A DNA stretch of 64,000 nt from Sporosarcina cyprini (GCF_022048975.1 NZ_JAKMHX010000010.1:83655-147654), one strand, 5' to 3'; shown: positions 34,847 to 43,938, counted from the stretch's first letter. Notes: a model not told the origin generated them from the sequence alone. Translations and numbers: made by a program.

Positions 34847-35680
34847 TTAATGTCCTTGGTAATTCCGTAAGCTTTGCTGGTCCAACACGATGAACTCTTC
34901 TGCATCGACCTGAGCGGCATAACTTGCCCGAGGCCCTGGATATTCCTTCATCTTCCATCCCATCATGTCTTTGTTCCCGCCGTATACCGGATCGCAATAA
35001 GCGCCCTCCAACGTGCAGGAACGGAGCAGGTTAAAGAAATTCTGAGAGCCCACGCCGGATAGCTCGTATGCCCCGGCTTCAAACTTCTTCAGCACGTCAT
35101 CCTGCTGATCCGGATTCGCCTCCACGAATCGGGTTCCAAACTCTTCCTGGGAGACTCGGTCCATTTCCCGGAGTCCGAGAATGAAAATTTCTGACCTCGT
35201 CATTTTTGTCTGATACCGCGGAGAAGGCACCGGTACTTGCGTATCCGCATTCGGCCCCTGGCTATCCTGGTCTTTATTTTGATTATGATTGCCTGTATGT
35301 TTCATATTCAGGACAAACGGACCTTTCATATATTCCTTCGCATTGCTGCCCCAGTCCGTATTCAACTGCTTGTCAATAAAGTACGGAACCCCCAGCTCAA
35401 TGGCCCCTGGTCCCAGCTCATCTTTCGGCAAGATACGCTCGGTGGCCGCCGAAAGGATATCGAAGTCCTCGACACGGCTAAAAAACACCCGGGCTTCCTG
35501 AAGGCCGCCACTGCTATCCATGGCGGGCGCCACTTCCGGCTTCTGCTGCAGCTGATTCGTCAACAATCCACCGATCAGGCCGCCCCCGACAAGCCCCCCT
35601 GCCACCAGCCCTGTATTCTTAATAAATGTACGCCGGCTCATCCCTTTATTGCCGTTTGTCTCTGTTGGTTTATCTGACAC
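34847..35680 (-). CDS. Gluconate 2-dehydrogenase subunit 3 family protein, Tat-exported
   Basis: A 277-residue protein. The N-terminus has a twin-arginine signal (SRRTFIK at 15-21) followed by a glycine-rich hydrophobic stretch. The body (about 60-270) fits the gluconate 2-dehydrogenase small-subunit family (ILSAATERILPKDELGPGAIELGVPYFIDKQL). It pairs with the GMC subunit encoded downstream. It starts at ATG 35680 and is the first gene of this two-gene operon. Confidence 0.86.
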   Translation of the reverse strand: MSDKPTETNGNKGMSRRTFIKNTGLVAGGLVGGGLIGGLLTNQLQQKPEVAPAMDSSGGLQEARVFFSRVEDFDILSAATERILPKDELGPGAIELGVPYFIDKQLNTDWGSNAKEYMKGPFVLNMKHTGNHNQNKDQDSQGPNADTQVPVPSPRYQTKMTRSEIFILGLREMDRVSQEEFGTRFVEANPDQQDDVLKKFEAGAYELSGVGSQNFFNLLRSCTLEGAYCDPVYGGNKDMMGWKMKEYPGPRASYAAQVDAEEFIVLDQQSLRNYQGH

Positions 35681-35971
35681 TGCATGACTCCTCCTTATTT
35701 GACTGCATACTTTCTATCCATGCTTGCCAAAACCATCCAATCGTATTCATATAGTTGAAGGAGTAAGAGAAAAGAAGAACCGCCTGCTTGTATGTAATGA
35801 AGGTGACGATAAATGTAGGTGTGATGCAGGGAGAAGGATTAATCATATTTGTTCGATAGGGTGCCAGAGATTGGTTCCTAGGGGGGGTTATTTACAGATT
35901 TCCTTACAATTAGTTTGCGAGTATTGGTTTCAACGTACTTTTTAGAGTGGGGGTACCCGCTGCTATTTGTA

Positions 35972-36070
35972 AATAAAAAAAGACCAGGTGCGCGAACACC
36001 CAGTCAGTTGTAACTAACACACGTATAAAGTGCGGTTTATTATTACTAAGAGTAACACCTAGTCTACTTG
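35972..36070. repeat. Decayed copy of the type I antitoxin region
   Basis: AAAAAAGACCAGGTGCGCGA and the following ACACCCAGTCAGTTG match the antitoxin RNA start region at 41294-41330 with few changes; similarity fades after about 60 bp. No toxin ORF is present on the other strand. The rest of 35700-36160 shows no gene. Confidence 0.6.
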
Positions 36071-36163
36071 AAAATGCAACAATGGTTGGTTACCTTCGCT
36101 ACATTGGCTGTCTCAGTATGGAAAGCCGATCTGCCGAACTTATAATCCCTCAAGAGGTGTAAC

Positions 36164-37378
36164 TCATGTCCACATCCATTTCCAAATCTCTTTTGGTGTC
36201 GCATTCTTTCCATACATTAATATTCCAATTTTGAAGATTTTCCCTGCTGCTTTCATTGCAAGCCAGATTGATAGCAATAGTACCGCAATGGAGATCAATA
36301 TTTCCACCCAAGGCCATTGTTCCAGCTGAGCCAGCCGGAATAGCAATACACTTGGTGCCGTAATGGGCACAAAGGTCAGCACTTTGGCGATTAACCCATT
36401 CGGATCATTGAGGAGTGGTCCTAAAAAGGCTATTGGGAAAAACGGAATCATCATAATGATTCCTTGAAAATTGCTTGTCGATGTCATATCTTCTACAGTG
36501 GCCCCGATGCTGACAAAAATGGCAGCAAAGAGAAGGTAACCTGTTAAAGCAATAAACAACAAAACAAGCATCTCGGGAACAAGTAGATATTCCAGTAGTG
36601 GGAAATCCATTTTCCACAAAGCAATCGGAATTAAAAAGAGCAGCCAAACCGTCACTTGCGTAATTCCCAGGACAAAGTAACCGATAATTTTCCCTTGCAT
36701 GAGTTCAGTTGTCGTAACCGAGGAGAGGACGATTTCTGCAACCTTCTCTTTCTTCTCTTGCGATGCGGACGTGAAAATCATCATGCCTGTCATGACGATT
36801 GAAAAGAGGACGATCCCGGCTACCACTCCTGGAATCAAATGCTTCAACCTGTCGGCTTCGCCCACTGCAGCCGCCGTTTCCTCTCCGGAAGAAACAGCTT
36901 CCACTTGAATTCCCTTTTCCACAATCGTCAATTGTTGATCGGTCAGTCCCGATTGAATTAACTGTTGTTGACGGAGCGGCTCTACCAGTATGCCTGTTTC
37001 GTTTAAGAAACGGTCGTGAATGTCTTTGCTCGTATAAACACGAATCTTTCCGTTCTCCAGCCCTTCTTCTGTTAATGCAATATAGGCTGTATGATCATGT
37101 TCCTTAATAAGCTTTGGAAATTCAGACTCGTTTGCCTCCGTCCTCTGAACATCCCAGTTCGCTTCGTTTTCAGTTGCTACTTGTACGACTTGTTCATAAA
37201 CACCGATTTCATCCAGCACATGTACAGTAATCTTCTCATTCGACTCTTTATTAAAAAAGGAAGGGACGAATGCAAAAAGCATAAAAATAATCGGTGTGCT
37301 AATTAATGAAATCAAGAAGGATTTGTTTTTTAAATTCCGCCTGATTTCCCAGCGGGCCACTTTCCAACTATTACGCAT
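36164..37378 (-). CDS. ABC-2-type exporter permease (NatB/YhaP-like)
   Basis: A 404-residue protein. One TM helix (about 20-42), a large external domain (about 45-185) and a block of five to six helices in the C-terminal half follow the usual NatB/YhaP arrangement. FTSASQEKKEKVAEIVLSSV near residue 210 is the conserved amphipathic segment of this family. It overlaps the ATPase gene by 8 bp. Family members export Na+ or unidentified compounds; no substrate can be assigned. Confidence 0.85.
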   Translation of the reverse strand: MRNSWKVARWEIRRNLKNKSFLISLISTPIIFMLFAFVPSFFNKESNEKITVHVLDEIGVYEQVVQVATENEANWDVQRTEANESEFPKLIKEHDHTAYIALTEEGLENGKIRVYTSKDIHDRFLNETGILVEPLRQQQLIQSGLTDQQLTIVEKGIQVEAVSSGEETAAAVGEADRLKHLIPGVVAGIVLFSIVMTGMMIFTSASQEKKEKVAEIVLSSVTTTELMQGKIIGYFVLGITQVTVWLLFLIPIALWKMDFPLLEYLLVPEMLVLLFIALTGYLLFAAIFVSIGATVEDMTSTSNFQGIIMMIPFFPIAFLGPLLNDPNGLIAKVLTFVPITAPSVLLFRLAQLEQWPWVEILISIAVLLLSIWLAMKAAGKIFKIGILMYGKNATPKEIWKWMWT

Positions 37379-38312
37379 GTACTTCCTCTCCCTTCCCTAT
37401 TAATAGTTGCGAGTGGTTGTCTGTCGCGACATCAATGAAAATCTCATGCAATGAAATCCGATCGATCGACAGCTCTTGAATATTCAGGTGATCGGGAAGC
37501 GAGCGCAGCCATGCAGCCGGTTTGATATCTTGTTCGAGATATAAAATCGTAGCCTCGTCTCGGGTTTCGACTCGTTGCACCTGTGGGATTGATTCCAAAA
37601 CATGCAGGTCATTTGTTCCTTTGATTGTGCATTTAAAATTAGCATACTGATTTTTCACATCTTCCAGCGTGCCATAAATGACCTTCTTGCCTCGATTGAT
37701 CATAAATAAACGGTCACATACTTGTTCCACCATGTTCATCTGGTGGGAAGACAGCAATATGGCTGTACCATTGTTGGCCAAGTTCTGAATTTCCGTCTTA
37801 AATACTTCTTGACTGACCGGGTCCAAGCCGGAAAACGGCTCATCCAAAATCAACAATTCGGGTTCATGTATGATGGAGCCGATAAATTGCACTTTTTGGC
37901 CCATTCCTTTGGAGAGCTCCTCAACCGAGACATTCCCCTTCCCTTCCAGACCTAGTCTTTTCAAGTAATCAAGCGCCCGTTGCTTCGCCTTCTTTAGCGG
38001 ATAATCCTTCAGCTCCGCCAAATATAAAATCATATCCATTACTTTTACGTTTTTATAAAGGCCGCGTTCCTCCGGCAAGTATCCGATTTTATGGCGGGGA
38101 ATATCACCTGGCTGGCAGCCACGAAAATGAACTGTTCCTTCATCTGGATACATGATCCCCATTATATTTCGGATGGTTGTCGACTTTCCGGCTCCATTTG
38201 GCCCTAAAACCGCCATGATCTCCCCTTTTTTCACCTCAAAGGAGATATCTTCGATCACCTTTTTATTCTTAAATGATTTACCTAAGTCTTTTACTGTTAA
38301 TACAGTATCCAC
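37371..38312 (-). CDS. ABC transporter ATPase (NatA/YhaQ-like)
   Basis: A 313-residue ATPase. Walker A is GPNGAGKST (about 36-44), signature ELSKGMGQKVQ, Walker B LLILDEPFSGLDPVS and H-loop SSHQMNMVE. The C-terminal extension of about 90 residues is typical of YhaQ/NatA. The start is GTG 38312 with GAGAGG 7 bases upstream. It is in one operon with the PadR regulator, DUF2812 protein and permease. Confidence 0.9.
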   Translation of the reverse strand: MDTVLTVKDLGKSFKNKKVIEDISFEVKKGEIMAVLGPNGAGKSTTIRNIMGIMYPDEGTVHFRGCQPGDIPRHKIGYLPEERGLYKNVKVMDMILYLAELKDYPLKKAKQRALDYLKRLGLEGKGNVSVEELSKGMGQKVQFIGSIIHEPELLILDEPFSGLDPVSQEVFKTEIQNLANNGTAILLSSHQMNMVEQVCDRLFMINRGKKVIYGTLEDVKNQYANFKCTIKGTNDLHVLESIPQVQRVETRDEATILYLEQDIKPAAWLRSLPDHLNIQELSIDRISLHEIFIDVATDNHSQLLIGKGEEVHA

Positions 38313-38344
38313 TTTGAACCTCTCCCATTCCCTTTATTTATTCA

Positions 38345-38884
38345 TTAACCCCTTCGTAGTCTGCTTAATTTATAGCTATAGCCGATATAAGGCATCCCCG
38401 TGAAAATTAATACCAAGGAGGACAGGTAGCTCAATATTCCGCACGCATTCCCCATTCCTTTGGGCACCCAGCTGTAATTACTCAGCATGGCGACCGTTGA
38501 CAGCAATAGTGTAATCACCAAAGTCGGCAACGCAATGTTCCCCATATATCTCTTTTGCGTTTCGTATTTATCAATCGTGGTCAGTTGATCCGTATGAATT
38601 GGAGTCGTTCCTGCCGGCGCACTAAATATATGAATTTCCTTTCCAACTGAGCAAACATGTGTCCAGCCAGACATCTCAAAGAATGAAAAGTACTCCTCAT
38701 CCGGCCTCTTTTGATAATCCAGCGAGTACTCGATATCTTGCGGTTTTCCACTCCGTAACACGTAGCCAAGGCAATGCATCTTTTCCAGCAGCCACCCCTC
38801 ACTGGCAAGCTCCCGTAATCGTTCCATATCGCTCTGTTCAGTAAATGCCAAACCGCCGCTAAAAATATATTTAGTTTTTGTCAT
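38345..38884 (-). CDS. DUF2812 membrane protein
   Basis: A 179-residue protein. The N-terminal soluble domain (about 1-110) is of the DUF2812 type (AFTEQSDMERLRELASEGWLLEKM, FFEMSGWTHVC), followed by two membrane helices (about 118-138 and 146-166). DUF2812 proteins commonly follow PadR regulators; their function is not established. Its ATG directly abuts the PadR stop codon, so the two are coupled. Confidence 0.82.
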   Translation of the reverse strand: MTKTKYIFSGGLAFTEQSDMERLRELASEGWLLEKMHCLGYVLRSGKPQDIEYSLDYQKRPDEEYFSFFEMSGWTHVCSVGKEIHIFSAPAGTTPIHTDQLTTIDKYETQKRYMGNIALPTLVITLLLSTVAMLSNYSWVPKGMGNACGILSYLSSLVLIFTGMPYIGYSYKLSRLRRG

Positions 38885-39220
38885 TTACAATTCACCCGCA
38901 CTCTTCAAAATTTCCTCAGCATGTCGCACCATATCCCGTCTGCGCTCCACTTCCTGCTTTAGCAGCTCAATCCCTTTTCCCGTCGCCCGATATGTCTTCT
39001 TCTTTTTATCCCCCAGTTCTGTAATTTCGATTAAGTCGGCGGACTGCAGCTTCTGAATAGTGGAATACAGAGAAGCCGGTCCAATGGAGAATTGGCCATT
39101 TGTCATCTCTTCCACCGCCTGCATGACGACATATCCATGATTCTCTTGCACAAAGCACAAGAGAATGTAATAAGCCGTATCCGTAAGCTCTCCCATCTCT
39201 AATGAACGATTTCTAGCCAT
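38885..39220 (-). CDS. PadR-family transcriptional regulator
   Basis: A 111-residue winged-helix protein. GELTDTAYYILLCFVQENHGYVVM leads into the HTH region, and IGPASLYSTIQKLQSADLIE is the recognition helix and turn, with a C-terminal dimerisation helix. It represses its own operon in most characterised cases. AGGAGG precedes ATG 39220. A double operator lies directly upstream. It likely controls DUF2812 and the NatAB-like exporter. Confidence 0.92.
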   Translation of the reverse strand: MARNRSLEMGELTDTAYYILLCFVQENHGYVVMQAVEEMTNGQFSIGPASLYSTIQKLQSADLIEITELGDKKKKTYRATGKGIELLKQEVERRRDMVRHAEEILKSAGEL

Positions 39221-39234
39221 ATTTTCCTCCTACT

Positions 39235-39293
39235 CACATATATCACTTAATGATATATCAATAAATGAAATATATCATTAAGTGATATATGTG
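39235..39293. promoter_or_regulatory. PadR double operator: 24-bp perfect inverted repeat
   Basis: Arms at 39235-39258 and 39270-39293 are perfect reverse complements (24 bp) around an 11-bp spacer. Each arm contains its own dyad ATATATCA-N5-TGATATAT. It ends 15 bp before the PadR start codon and covers the likely promoter, fitting autorepression. Confidence 0.75.
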
Positions 39294-39395
39294 TCAATCT
39301 AATAATTACTAACCCTTTTCGGGTAATGCAGACGATGACTACATAGACTACCTACATCGTTTTGAGAAATAATTTTCTAGTATGGAAAGAAAAAG

Positions 39396-39433
39396 GGGAA
39401 GAAAAAAACATTACGTAAATGTTTTTTCTTCCC
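39396..39433. terminator. Terminator after the VanZ-like gene
   Basis: An A/T-rich stem, GGGAAGAAAAAA with TTTTTTCTTCCC across ACGTAA, is preceded and followed by A/T runs and is usable in both directions. Confidence 0.55.
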
Positions 39434-39502
39434 TTGATTTTATCCGTCCCACTTATTGTCTAACTTTACCCGAGCATTACAAGTTCATTGTGATAAAATG
39501 AT

Positions 39503-40423
39503 TTAATTCCACCAATACTTCATTTCTCTACATGTAACATCCCATAGCTTTGCATTTCCTTCAATTGTTATGGTAAGTTCATGTACCCTCTCCAATTGTA
39601 TTTCAGAAGAAACTTGTTCTTTATTGGAATAGCTTTCTATCTCTTGTCCATCCACAGAAATAACAACCTTACCACCATTGTCGCCAGCATTATCAGGAAT
39701 CCCATAATTTAGAGAAAGGACAATATCTTGACCATTAAATGAATAGGTAAATGACTCTACATGATCGCCATCGCTCTCATATAAGTTTATTTTCGGCTCA
39801 ATTTTTTCATGTCCAATTTCAATACTATGAAGATCGTTATCTATTCGTATATTTTCGGTTGTTTTTAGTTCATGTAAAGGTACAACGGCCCCTTCTTTTT
39901 TCGTGAAAGATTTGTTCAGCAGCTCCGAAAAACCAATTACTGCTATTGAAAGGATAGCAGCAGACATAATCGTGACACGAATGCTTTTTTTAATACTCGT
40001 GAAGCGAAAACCCATTTTGTATGCACCAAACCCTACTGCTGCACCTAATGTATTTACGATTGCATCATTTATATCAAAGCTACCAAGAAAAGTTAGCATT
40101 TGCACGCTTTCTACCATCAGAATTGACAAGAAAAACAATGAAATAAACCTGAAAAATTTACAAGGATATAGCAGAGGAATTAATATTCCAATTGGTATAA
40201 ATCCAGCAAAGTTTCCAAAGTTGAAAAACCAAGGTTGAAAATACTCAAAGTCTGAGATGGTTACAAATCGTAAAGATAATAAATTCGGTATTACATTGTA
40301 TCGATATTCATCCATGCTAACTGCTGCCCCAGGTCTTCCAAAGCCAAAATACAAAAAGTATAAAATCAAAGCTGTGTAGATGATGAATAGGGTAAGGAGT
40401 AGTTTACGTTTCTTTCGTTTCAT
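39503..40423 (-). CDS. VanZ-like family protein with C-terminal extracytoplasmic domain
   Basis: A 306-residue protein. The VanZ-like membrane domain (about 8-170, five helices) includes the conserved NFGNFAGFIPIGILIPLLYP and SFDINDAIVNTLGAAVGFGAY. A C-terminal domain of about 120 residues outside the membrane, beta-rich, follows. VanZ-like proteins influence envelope glycopeptide resistance in some species but are mostly uncharacterised. Monocistronic. Confidence 0.8.
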   Translation of the reverse strand: MKRKKRKLLLTLFIIYTALILYFLYFGFGRPGAAVSMDEYRYNVIPNLLSLRFVTISDFEYFQPWFFNFGNFAGFIPIGILIPLLYPCKFFRFISLFFLSILMVESVQMLTFLGSFDINDAIVNTLGAAVGFGAYKMGFRFTSIKKSIRVTIMSAAILSIAVIGFSELLNKSFTKKEGAVVPLHELKTTENIRIDNDLHSIEIGHEKIEPKINLYESDGDHVESFTYSFNGQDIVLSLNYGIPDNAGDNGGKVVISVDGQEIESYSNKEQVSSEIQLERVHELTITIEGNAKLWDVTCREMKYWWN

Positions 40424-40565
40424 AACATATCCAATCTTGTTAAGTTATATGTAGCATTCAGTTATTTGATTTCTTAACTGCCTTCAACTGTATTAACATT
40501 GAACCCGTGCCGAATCTTCCCGGATCGCATCTTTATGATAACCTTTTGATCACTAAGGGGACAGA

Positions 40566-41123
40566 TCAGAACGGCTGCTTTTCCAGCGAGCGAAGAAGGC
40601 TGAGCCGGGCGAATGGCTGTAGTAGCCACAGCATCAGAAACAGGATCGCCCACAGTATAATCATGCCGACAAATAAGATACCGTTGTTGAAGAATATGAA
40701 CAGGAACAGCGTAAAAAAAGTATTTAGCACAAAAAAACCTGTTAACAGCATCACCTGCGACATCAGCCAGCGCCGGCCGCTACGGACCAGACCTTGCAAT
40801 TCCTCTGGAGAAGGCGTTGGAACGTATTCCCACTTGCGCCTGCTCTTCTCCGAGATATACCAGCAAAGCCAGATCAAACTGACGGTCAGAAGTAATGTCA
40901 GGACGGCGGCGGCCAGCATCATGGTAAGCCGGCTGTCCGTGAATGAAAGAGTCCAGTTACTTAGATAAGAATACAGGACGACCCCCATGGTTCCCGATAA
41001 CAGGCCGAGCAGCGAATTCTGCTGGCCGCCGGAACTCTCGAAGAACCGCCGCTCTTTGCTATCATAATACAATGTTCGGAAGATGGTTTTATCAAAATGG
41101 ACTGGGATGTATGTACGTCTCAT
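40566..41123 (-). CDS. Membrane protein of unknown family
   Basis: A 185-residue protein. A soluble N-terminal part of about 35 residues is followed by about four helices in two pairs (about 38-95 and 125-175) separated by a charged loop. The layout resembles the tandem five-TM (DUF443-like) proteins of Firmicutes, but I cannot confirm it. AGGTGAG precedes ATG 41123. Confidence 0.6.
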   Translation of the reverse strand: MRRTYIPVHFDKTIFRTLYYDSKERRFFESSGGQQNSLLGLLSGTMGVVLYSYLSNWTLSFTDSRLTMMLAAAVLTLLLTVSLIWLCWYISEKSRRKWEYVPTPSPEELQGLVRSGRRWLMSQVMLLTGFFVLNTFFTLFLFIFFNNGILFVGMIILWAILFLMLWLLQPFARLSLLRSLEKQPF

Positions 41124-41253
41124 GAACTCACCTCACTTCTAATCTTACGTAAACTCATCACCAATTCGCCTCTAACTTGAATTCACGTGGCAAACTTCAA
41201 CATTTTATCGGATAAACGTTAGTCAACATAGTCGATTGGCAAATTCACTACAG

Positions 41254-41282
41254 TTGAAACATTGTATATTATTACTTATAAT
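41254..41282 (+). promoter_or_regulatory. Promoter of the antisense antitoxin RNA
   Basis: TTGAAA (41254-41259), a 17-bp spacer and perfect TATAAT (41277-41282). No coding sequence follows on this strand, only the RNA that ends at the hairpin at 41385-41429. Confidence 0.75.
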
Positions 41283-41288
41283 GAACGT

Positions 41289-41429
41289 ATACTAAAAAAG
41301 ACCGGGTGCTCGAACACCCAGTCAGTTGCAGCTGACATCCGCTTGAAGAGCGGTTGGCTAGGAATAAGAATGTTAACAAGAAAAAGTAACCACCTCACAC
41401 TAGCCAAAGCGGAGGGTGGTTACTTTTTT
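41289..41429 (+). ncRNA. Type I antitoxin RNA, antisense to toxin mRNA 3' region
   Basis: About 140 nt are predicted between the sigma-A promoter at 41254-41282 and a terminator whose stem is AGTAACCACC (41385-41394) with GGTGGTTACT (41415-41424) plus six T. It is complementary to the last codons and 3' untranslated region of the toxin gene at 41420-41530, the arrangement of RatA opposite txpA and SR4 opposite bsrG. Exact ends are inferred. Confidence 0.7.
41294..41323 (-). terminator. Terminator of the toxin mRNA
   Basis: On the minus strand GACTGGGTG and CACCCGGTC form a stem with one mismatch around TTCGAG, followed by six T. It lies about 100 nt beyond the toxin stop, so the toxin message would overlap the antitoxin RNA. 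Confidence 0.65.
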
Positions 41430-41530
41430 CTATTGGTGTAGAGAGCAACTAACGCAACGATAGCTGTTGTCATCATTGTGAGGAACATCCCAAATTGTAT
41501 TAGCATGTTCATTGCTTCGTAAGTCACCAT
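41420..41530 (-). CDS. Putative holin-like type I toxin (TxpA/BsrG type)
   Basis: A 36-residue peptide, too short for routine calling. Residues start MVTYEAMNMLIQFGMF, the hallmark opening of the Bacillales holin-like toxin family (Hol_Tox), then one membrane helix (about 9-30) and a basic end TNRKK. Such peptides insert in the membrane and stop growth when the antisense antitoxin is lost. There is a long structured 5' leader (hairpins GCCGCTTCCTGCGGC and CTCGCGTCGTGCGAG) and no obvious ribosome binding site, as in translationally restrained relatives. Its stop codon lies in the stem shared with the antitoxin terminator. Confidence 0.82.
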   Translation of the reverse strand: MVTYEAMNMLIQFGMFLTMMTTAIVALVALYTNRKK

Positions 41531-41657
41531 ATAAACACGGGCTCGCACGACGCGAGTCATGCAGACGTTGCCGCAGGAAGCGGCGCCTTTAGTCTGCCTT
41601 CCTCTTAAATAAAGGGAGTGCCACCGCCCATCCGCTATAAATGTAGCTGCATCTATA

Positions 41658-41666
41658 ATTATATCA
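41658..41666 (-). promoter_or_regulatory. Extended -10 promoter of the toxin
   Basis: TGATATAAT on the minus strand is an extended -10 (TGnTATAAT). No good -35 is seen. It would give a leader of about 120 nt before the toxin ATG at 41530. Confidence 0.5.
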
Positions 41667-41799
41667 TTAATATATTCTTTCTAGAAGCTAATCAACACTT
41701 CTATTAACCCTCGCCAAACCTCCTCCTCATAGCAATCTCCCACCCAATATGAGATAATATAAGAACAAACGTACCAATTCATAAATCGAGGTGTCCGCC

Positions 41800-43935
41800 A
41801 TGAAACCCGTTATCCTAGCCGAAAAGCCTTCCCAAGCGAAAGCGTATGCAGACGCTTTTTCCGTGCGCAAACATGAAGGCTATTTGGAAGTAAACCCATG
41901 CCCAGCCTTTCCGGAAGGTGCCTTTATTACATGGGGCGTCGGGCACTTGGTCGAACTAAAAGAGCCGCATGCATACAACCCATCCTGGAAGCGCTGGTCG
42001 CTCGGCAGTTTGCCAATCTTGCCGGACCGTTATGAGTTTCAAGTGGCAAAGGGAAAGTTCAAGCAGTTCCAGATCGTAAAGAAGCTCATTCGGGACACGG
42101 ATACCGTTATTAATGCGTGTGACGTGGATCGGGAAGGCTCGAATATTTTCTATAGCATCTACAACCAGACGGGCGCCCGCAATCAGAGGATCTTGCGTCT
42201 CTGGATCAATTCGCTGGAGGTCGATGAAGTCCGTAAAGGGTTTGCGAATCTGCGGGACAACCGCAAGGACTTGATGATGTATGAAGAGGCGAAAGCCCGG
42301 CAGATCAGTGACTGGCTTGTCGGGATGAACGGTTCCCGGCTGTATACGTTGCTCTTAAAGGCTAAAGGAGTGCAGGAAGTTTTTCCGATTGGCCGGGTGC
42401 AATCGCCGACGGTTTATCTGATTTATCAACGTGAACGGGAGATTGAGACGTTTGTGTCGGAGCCGTTTTTCGAGGTGGAAGCAGAGTTTTGGGCGGAGCA
42501 TGGCACGTATAAAGGCAAGGCGAAGGTGAAAGAGCCGAAGCGGGAAATTGTACAGGAATTGCTCGCGAAGCATGGCATCCGGCCTGATTCACCTGGCACT
42601 ATCATGTCTGTCACTCATGCAGATAAACGAACACCGCCACCGCAGCTCCACTCGCTCTCTACCTTGCAAGCGACGGCCAATCGCAGGTGGAAGACGAGCC
42701 CGGCGAATGTATTGAAAATCATGCAGGGCTTGTACGAGAAAAAGCTCGTCACCTACCCCCGGACCGATACCCGGCATATTACGCCGAATGAGTTTGCTTA
42801 TTTGAGGGACCAGGTCGGGGCCTATCAGCAACTAATTAACGAGCCGTTTCAGGTTGCTTCCCTGGCGCCAAACAAGCGTTATGTGGACAGCTCCAAAGTT
42901 CAGGAGCACTATGCGATCATCCCGACGAAAAAGGTGCCGACTCAGGCCGTCCTTGGCCGCTTGTCGCCGCTCGAGCGGAATTTATACGAAGAAATTGTGC
43001 GGACCACGCTCGCCATGTTCCACCGTGATTACCTCTATACAGAGACGAAAGTGACAACCGATGTGAATGGCCTCCCTTTCTTTACGACCGGGAAGACCGA
43101 GCGTGACATCGGCTGGAAGTCTTTATTCAAAAGCTCGAAAGATGACAAGGAGGAACCGGCATTGCCGCCACTCCGCCAAGGGGAACCCGTGTCAAGTAAA
43201 ATCGGCATCAAAGAAGGCAAGACAATGCCGCCGAAGCCGTACACGGAAGGACAGCTCATTACGATGATGAAAACATGCGGGAAGCTCGTCGAAGATAAGG
43301 AAGAAACCGATATTCTGAAAGAAATTGAGGGGCTCGGGACGGAAGCCACTCGAAGCAGCATTATTGAGACGATAAAAAAGCACGGCTATATTTCCGTGAC
43401 GAAAAATATTGTTTCCTTGACGGCTAAAGGACGAGTCCTTTGCCAAGCGATAGAAGGCAACTTGCTGGCGAGCCCTTCGATGACCGCAAAATGGGAAGCG
43501 TATTTACGAAAAATCGGAAATGGCGAAGGGACGAGCCAACATTTTCTCGAAAATATTGCAAAGTTCATCGCCAAGTTATTAGAGGAAGTGCCAAGGCAAT
43601 TGGAGGCGAAGCCAATAGATGCAACAGCAGTGCCGCCCCGCCCATCCAAATCCCGCGGCTCCTATCAAACGGTTGAAGTGGCGCCGTGTCCGGCCTGCAA
43701 AACCGGCATGATTTTAGCTCGCAAAGGCTTTTATGGCTGCAGCAACTATAAAAATGGCTGCAAGCAAACATTCCCGGGCCTTTATTTAAAGAAAAAGCTG
43801 ACGCCCGCTCAAGTGAAACTGCTCTGCACCAAAGGAAAGACAAACGTAATCAAAGGATTCACCGCCAACAATGGCAATCAATTCAATGCCAGTCTGTCGC
43901 TTGAAAACGGTAAATTGAATTTAGTGTTCCAATAA
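41800..43935 (+). CDS. topB: DNA topoisomerase III
   Basis: A 711-residue type IA topoisomerase. The N-terminal Toprim domain is VILAEKPSQAKAYADAF and NACDVDREGSNIF (Asp-x-Asp). The active-site tyrosine is in KLVTYPRTDTRHI (about residue 311). FPIGRVQSPTVYLIYQRE and EGLGTEATRSSIIETIKKHGYI are conserved topoisomerase segments. The C-terminus has a zinc-ribbon-like CPAC...C-x5-C region. Length is close to B. subtilis TopB (727). ATG 41800 follows GAGGTG. Part of this gene is duplicated as a relic at 47.1 kb. Confidence 0.95.
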   Translation: MKPVILAEKPSQAKAYADAFSVRKHEGYLEVNPCPAFPEGAFITWGVGHLVELKEPHAYNPSWKRWSLGSLPILPDRYEFQVAKGKFKQFQIVKKLIRDTDTVINACDVDREGSNIFYSIYNQTGARNQRILRLWINSLEVDEVRKGFANLRDNRKDLMMYEEAKARQISDWLVGMNGSRLYTLLLKAKGVQEVFPIGRVQSPTVYLIYQREREIETFVSEPFFEVEAEFWAEHGTYKGKAKVKEPKREIVQELLAKHGIRPDSPGTIMSVTHADKRTPPPQLHSLSTLQATANRRWKTSPANVLKIMQGLYEKKLVTYPRTDTRHITPNEFAYLRDQVGAYQQLINEPFQVASLAPNKRYVDSSKVQEHYAIIPTKKVPTQAVLGRLSPLERNLYEEIVRTTLAMFHRDYLYTETKVTTDVNGLPFFTTGKTERDIGWKSLFKSSKDDKEEPALPPLRQGEPVSSKIGIKEGKTMPPKPYTEGQLITMMKTCGKLVEDKEETDILKEIEGLGTEATRSSIIETIKKHGYISVTKNIVSLTAKGRVLCQAIEGNLLASPSMTAKWEAYLRKIGNGEGTSQHFLENIAKFIAKLLEEVPRQLEAKPIDATAVPPRPSKSRGSYQTVEVAPCPACKTGMILARKGFYGCSNYKNGCKQTFPGLYLKKKLTPAQVKLLCTKGKTNVIKGFTANNGNQFNASLSLENGKLNLVFQ

Positions 43936-43938
43936 ATA

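Noticed and set aside
43035..43850. Several minus-strand ORFs inside topB
   Set aside because: They are shadows of the topB codons with no independent signals; the homology is all on the plus strand.
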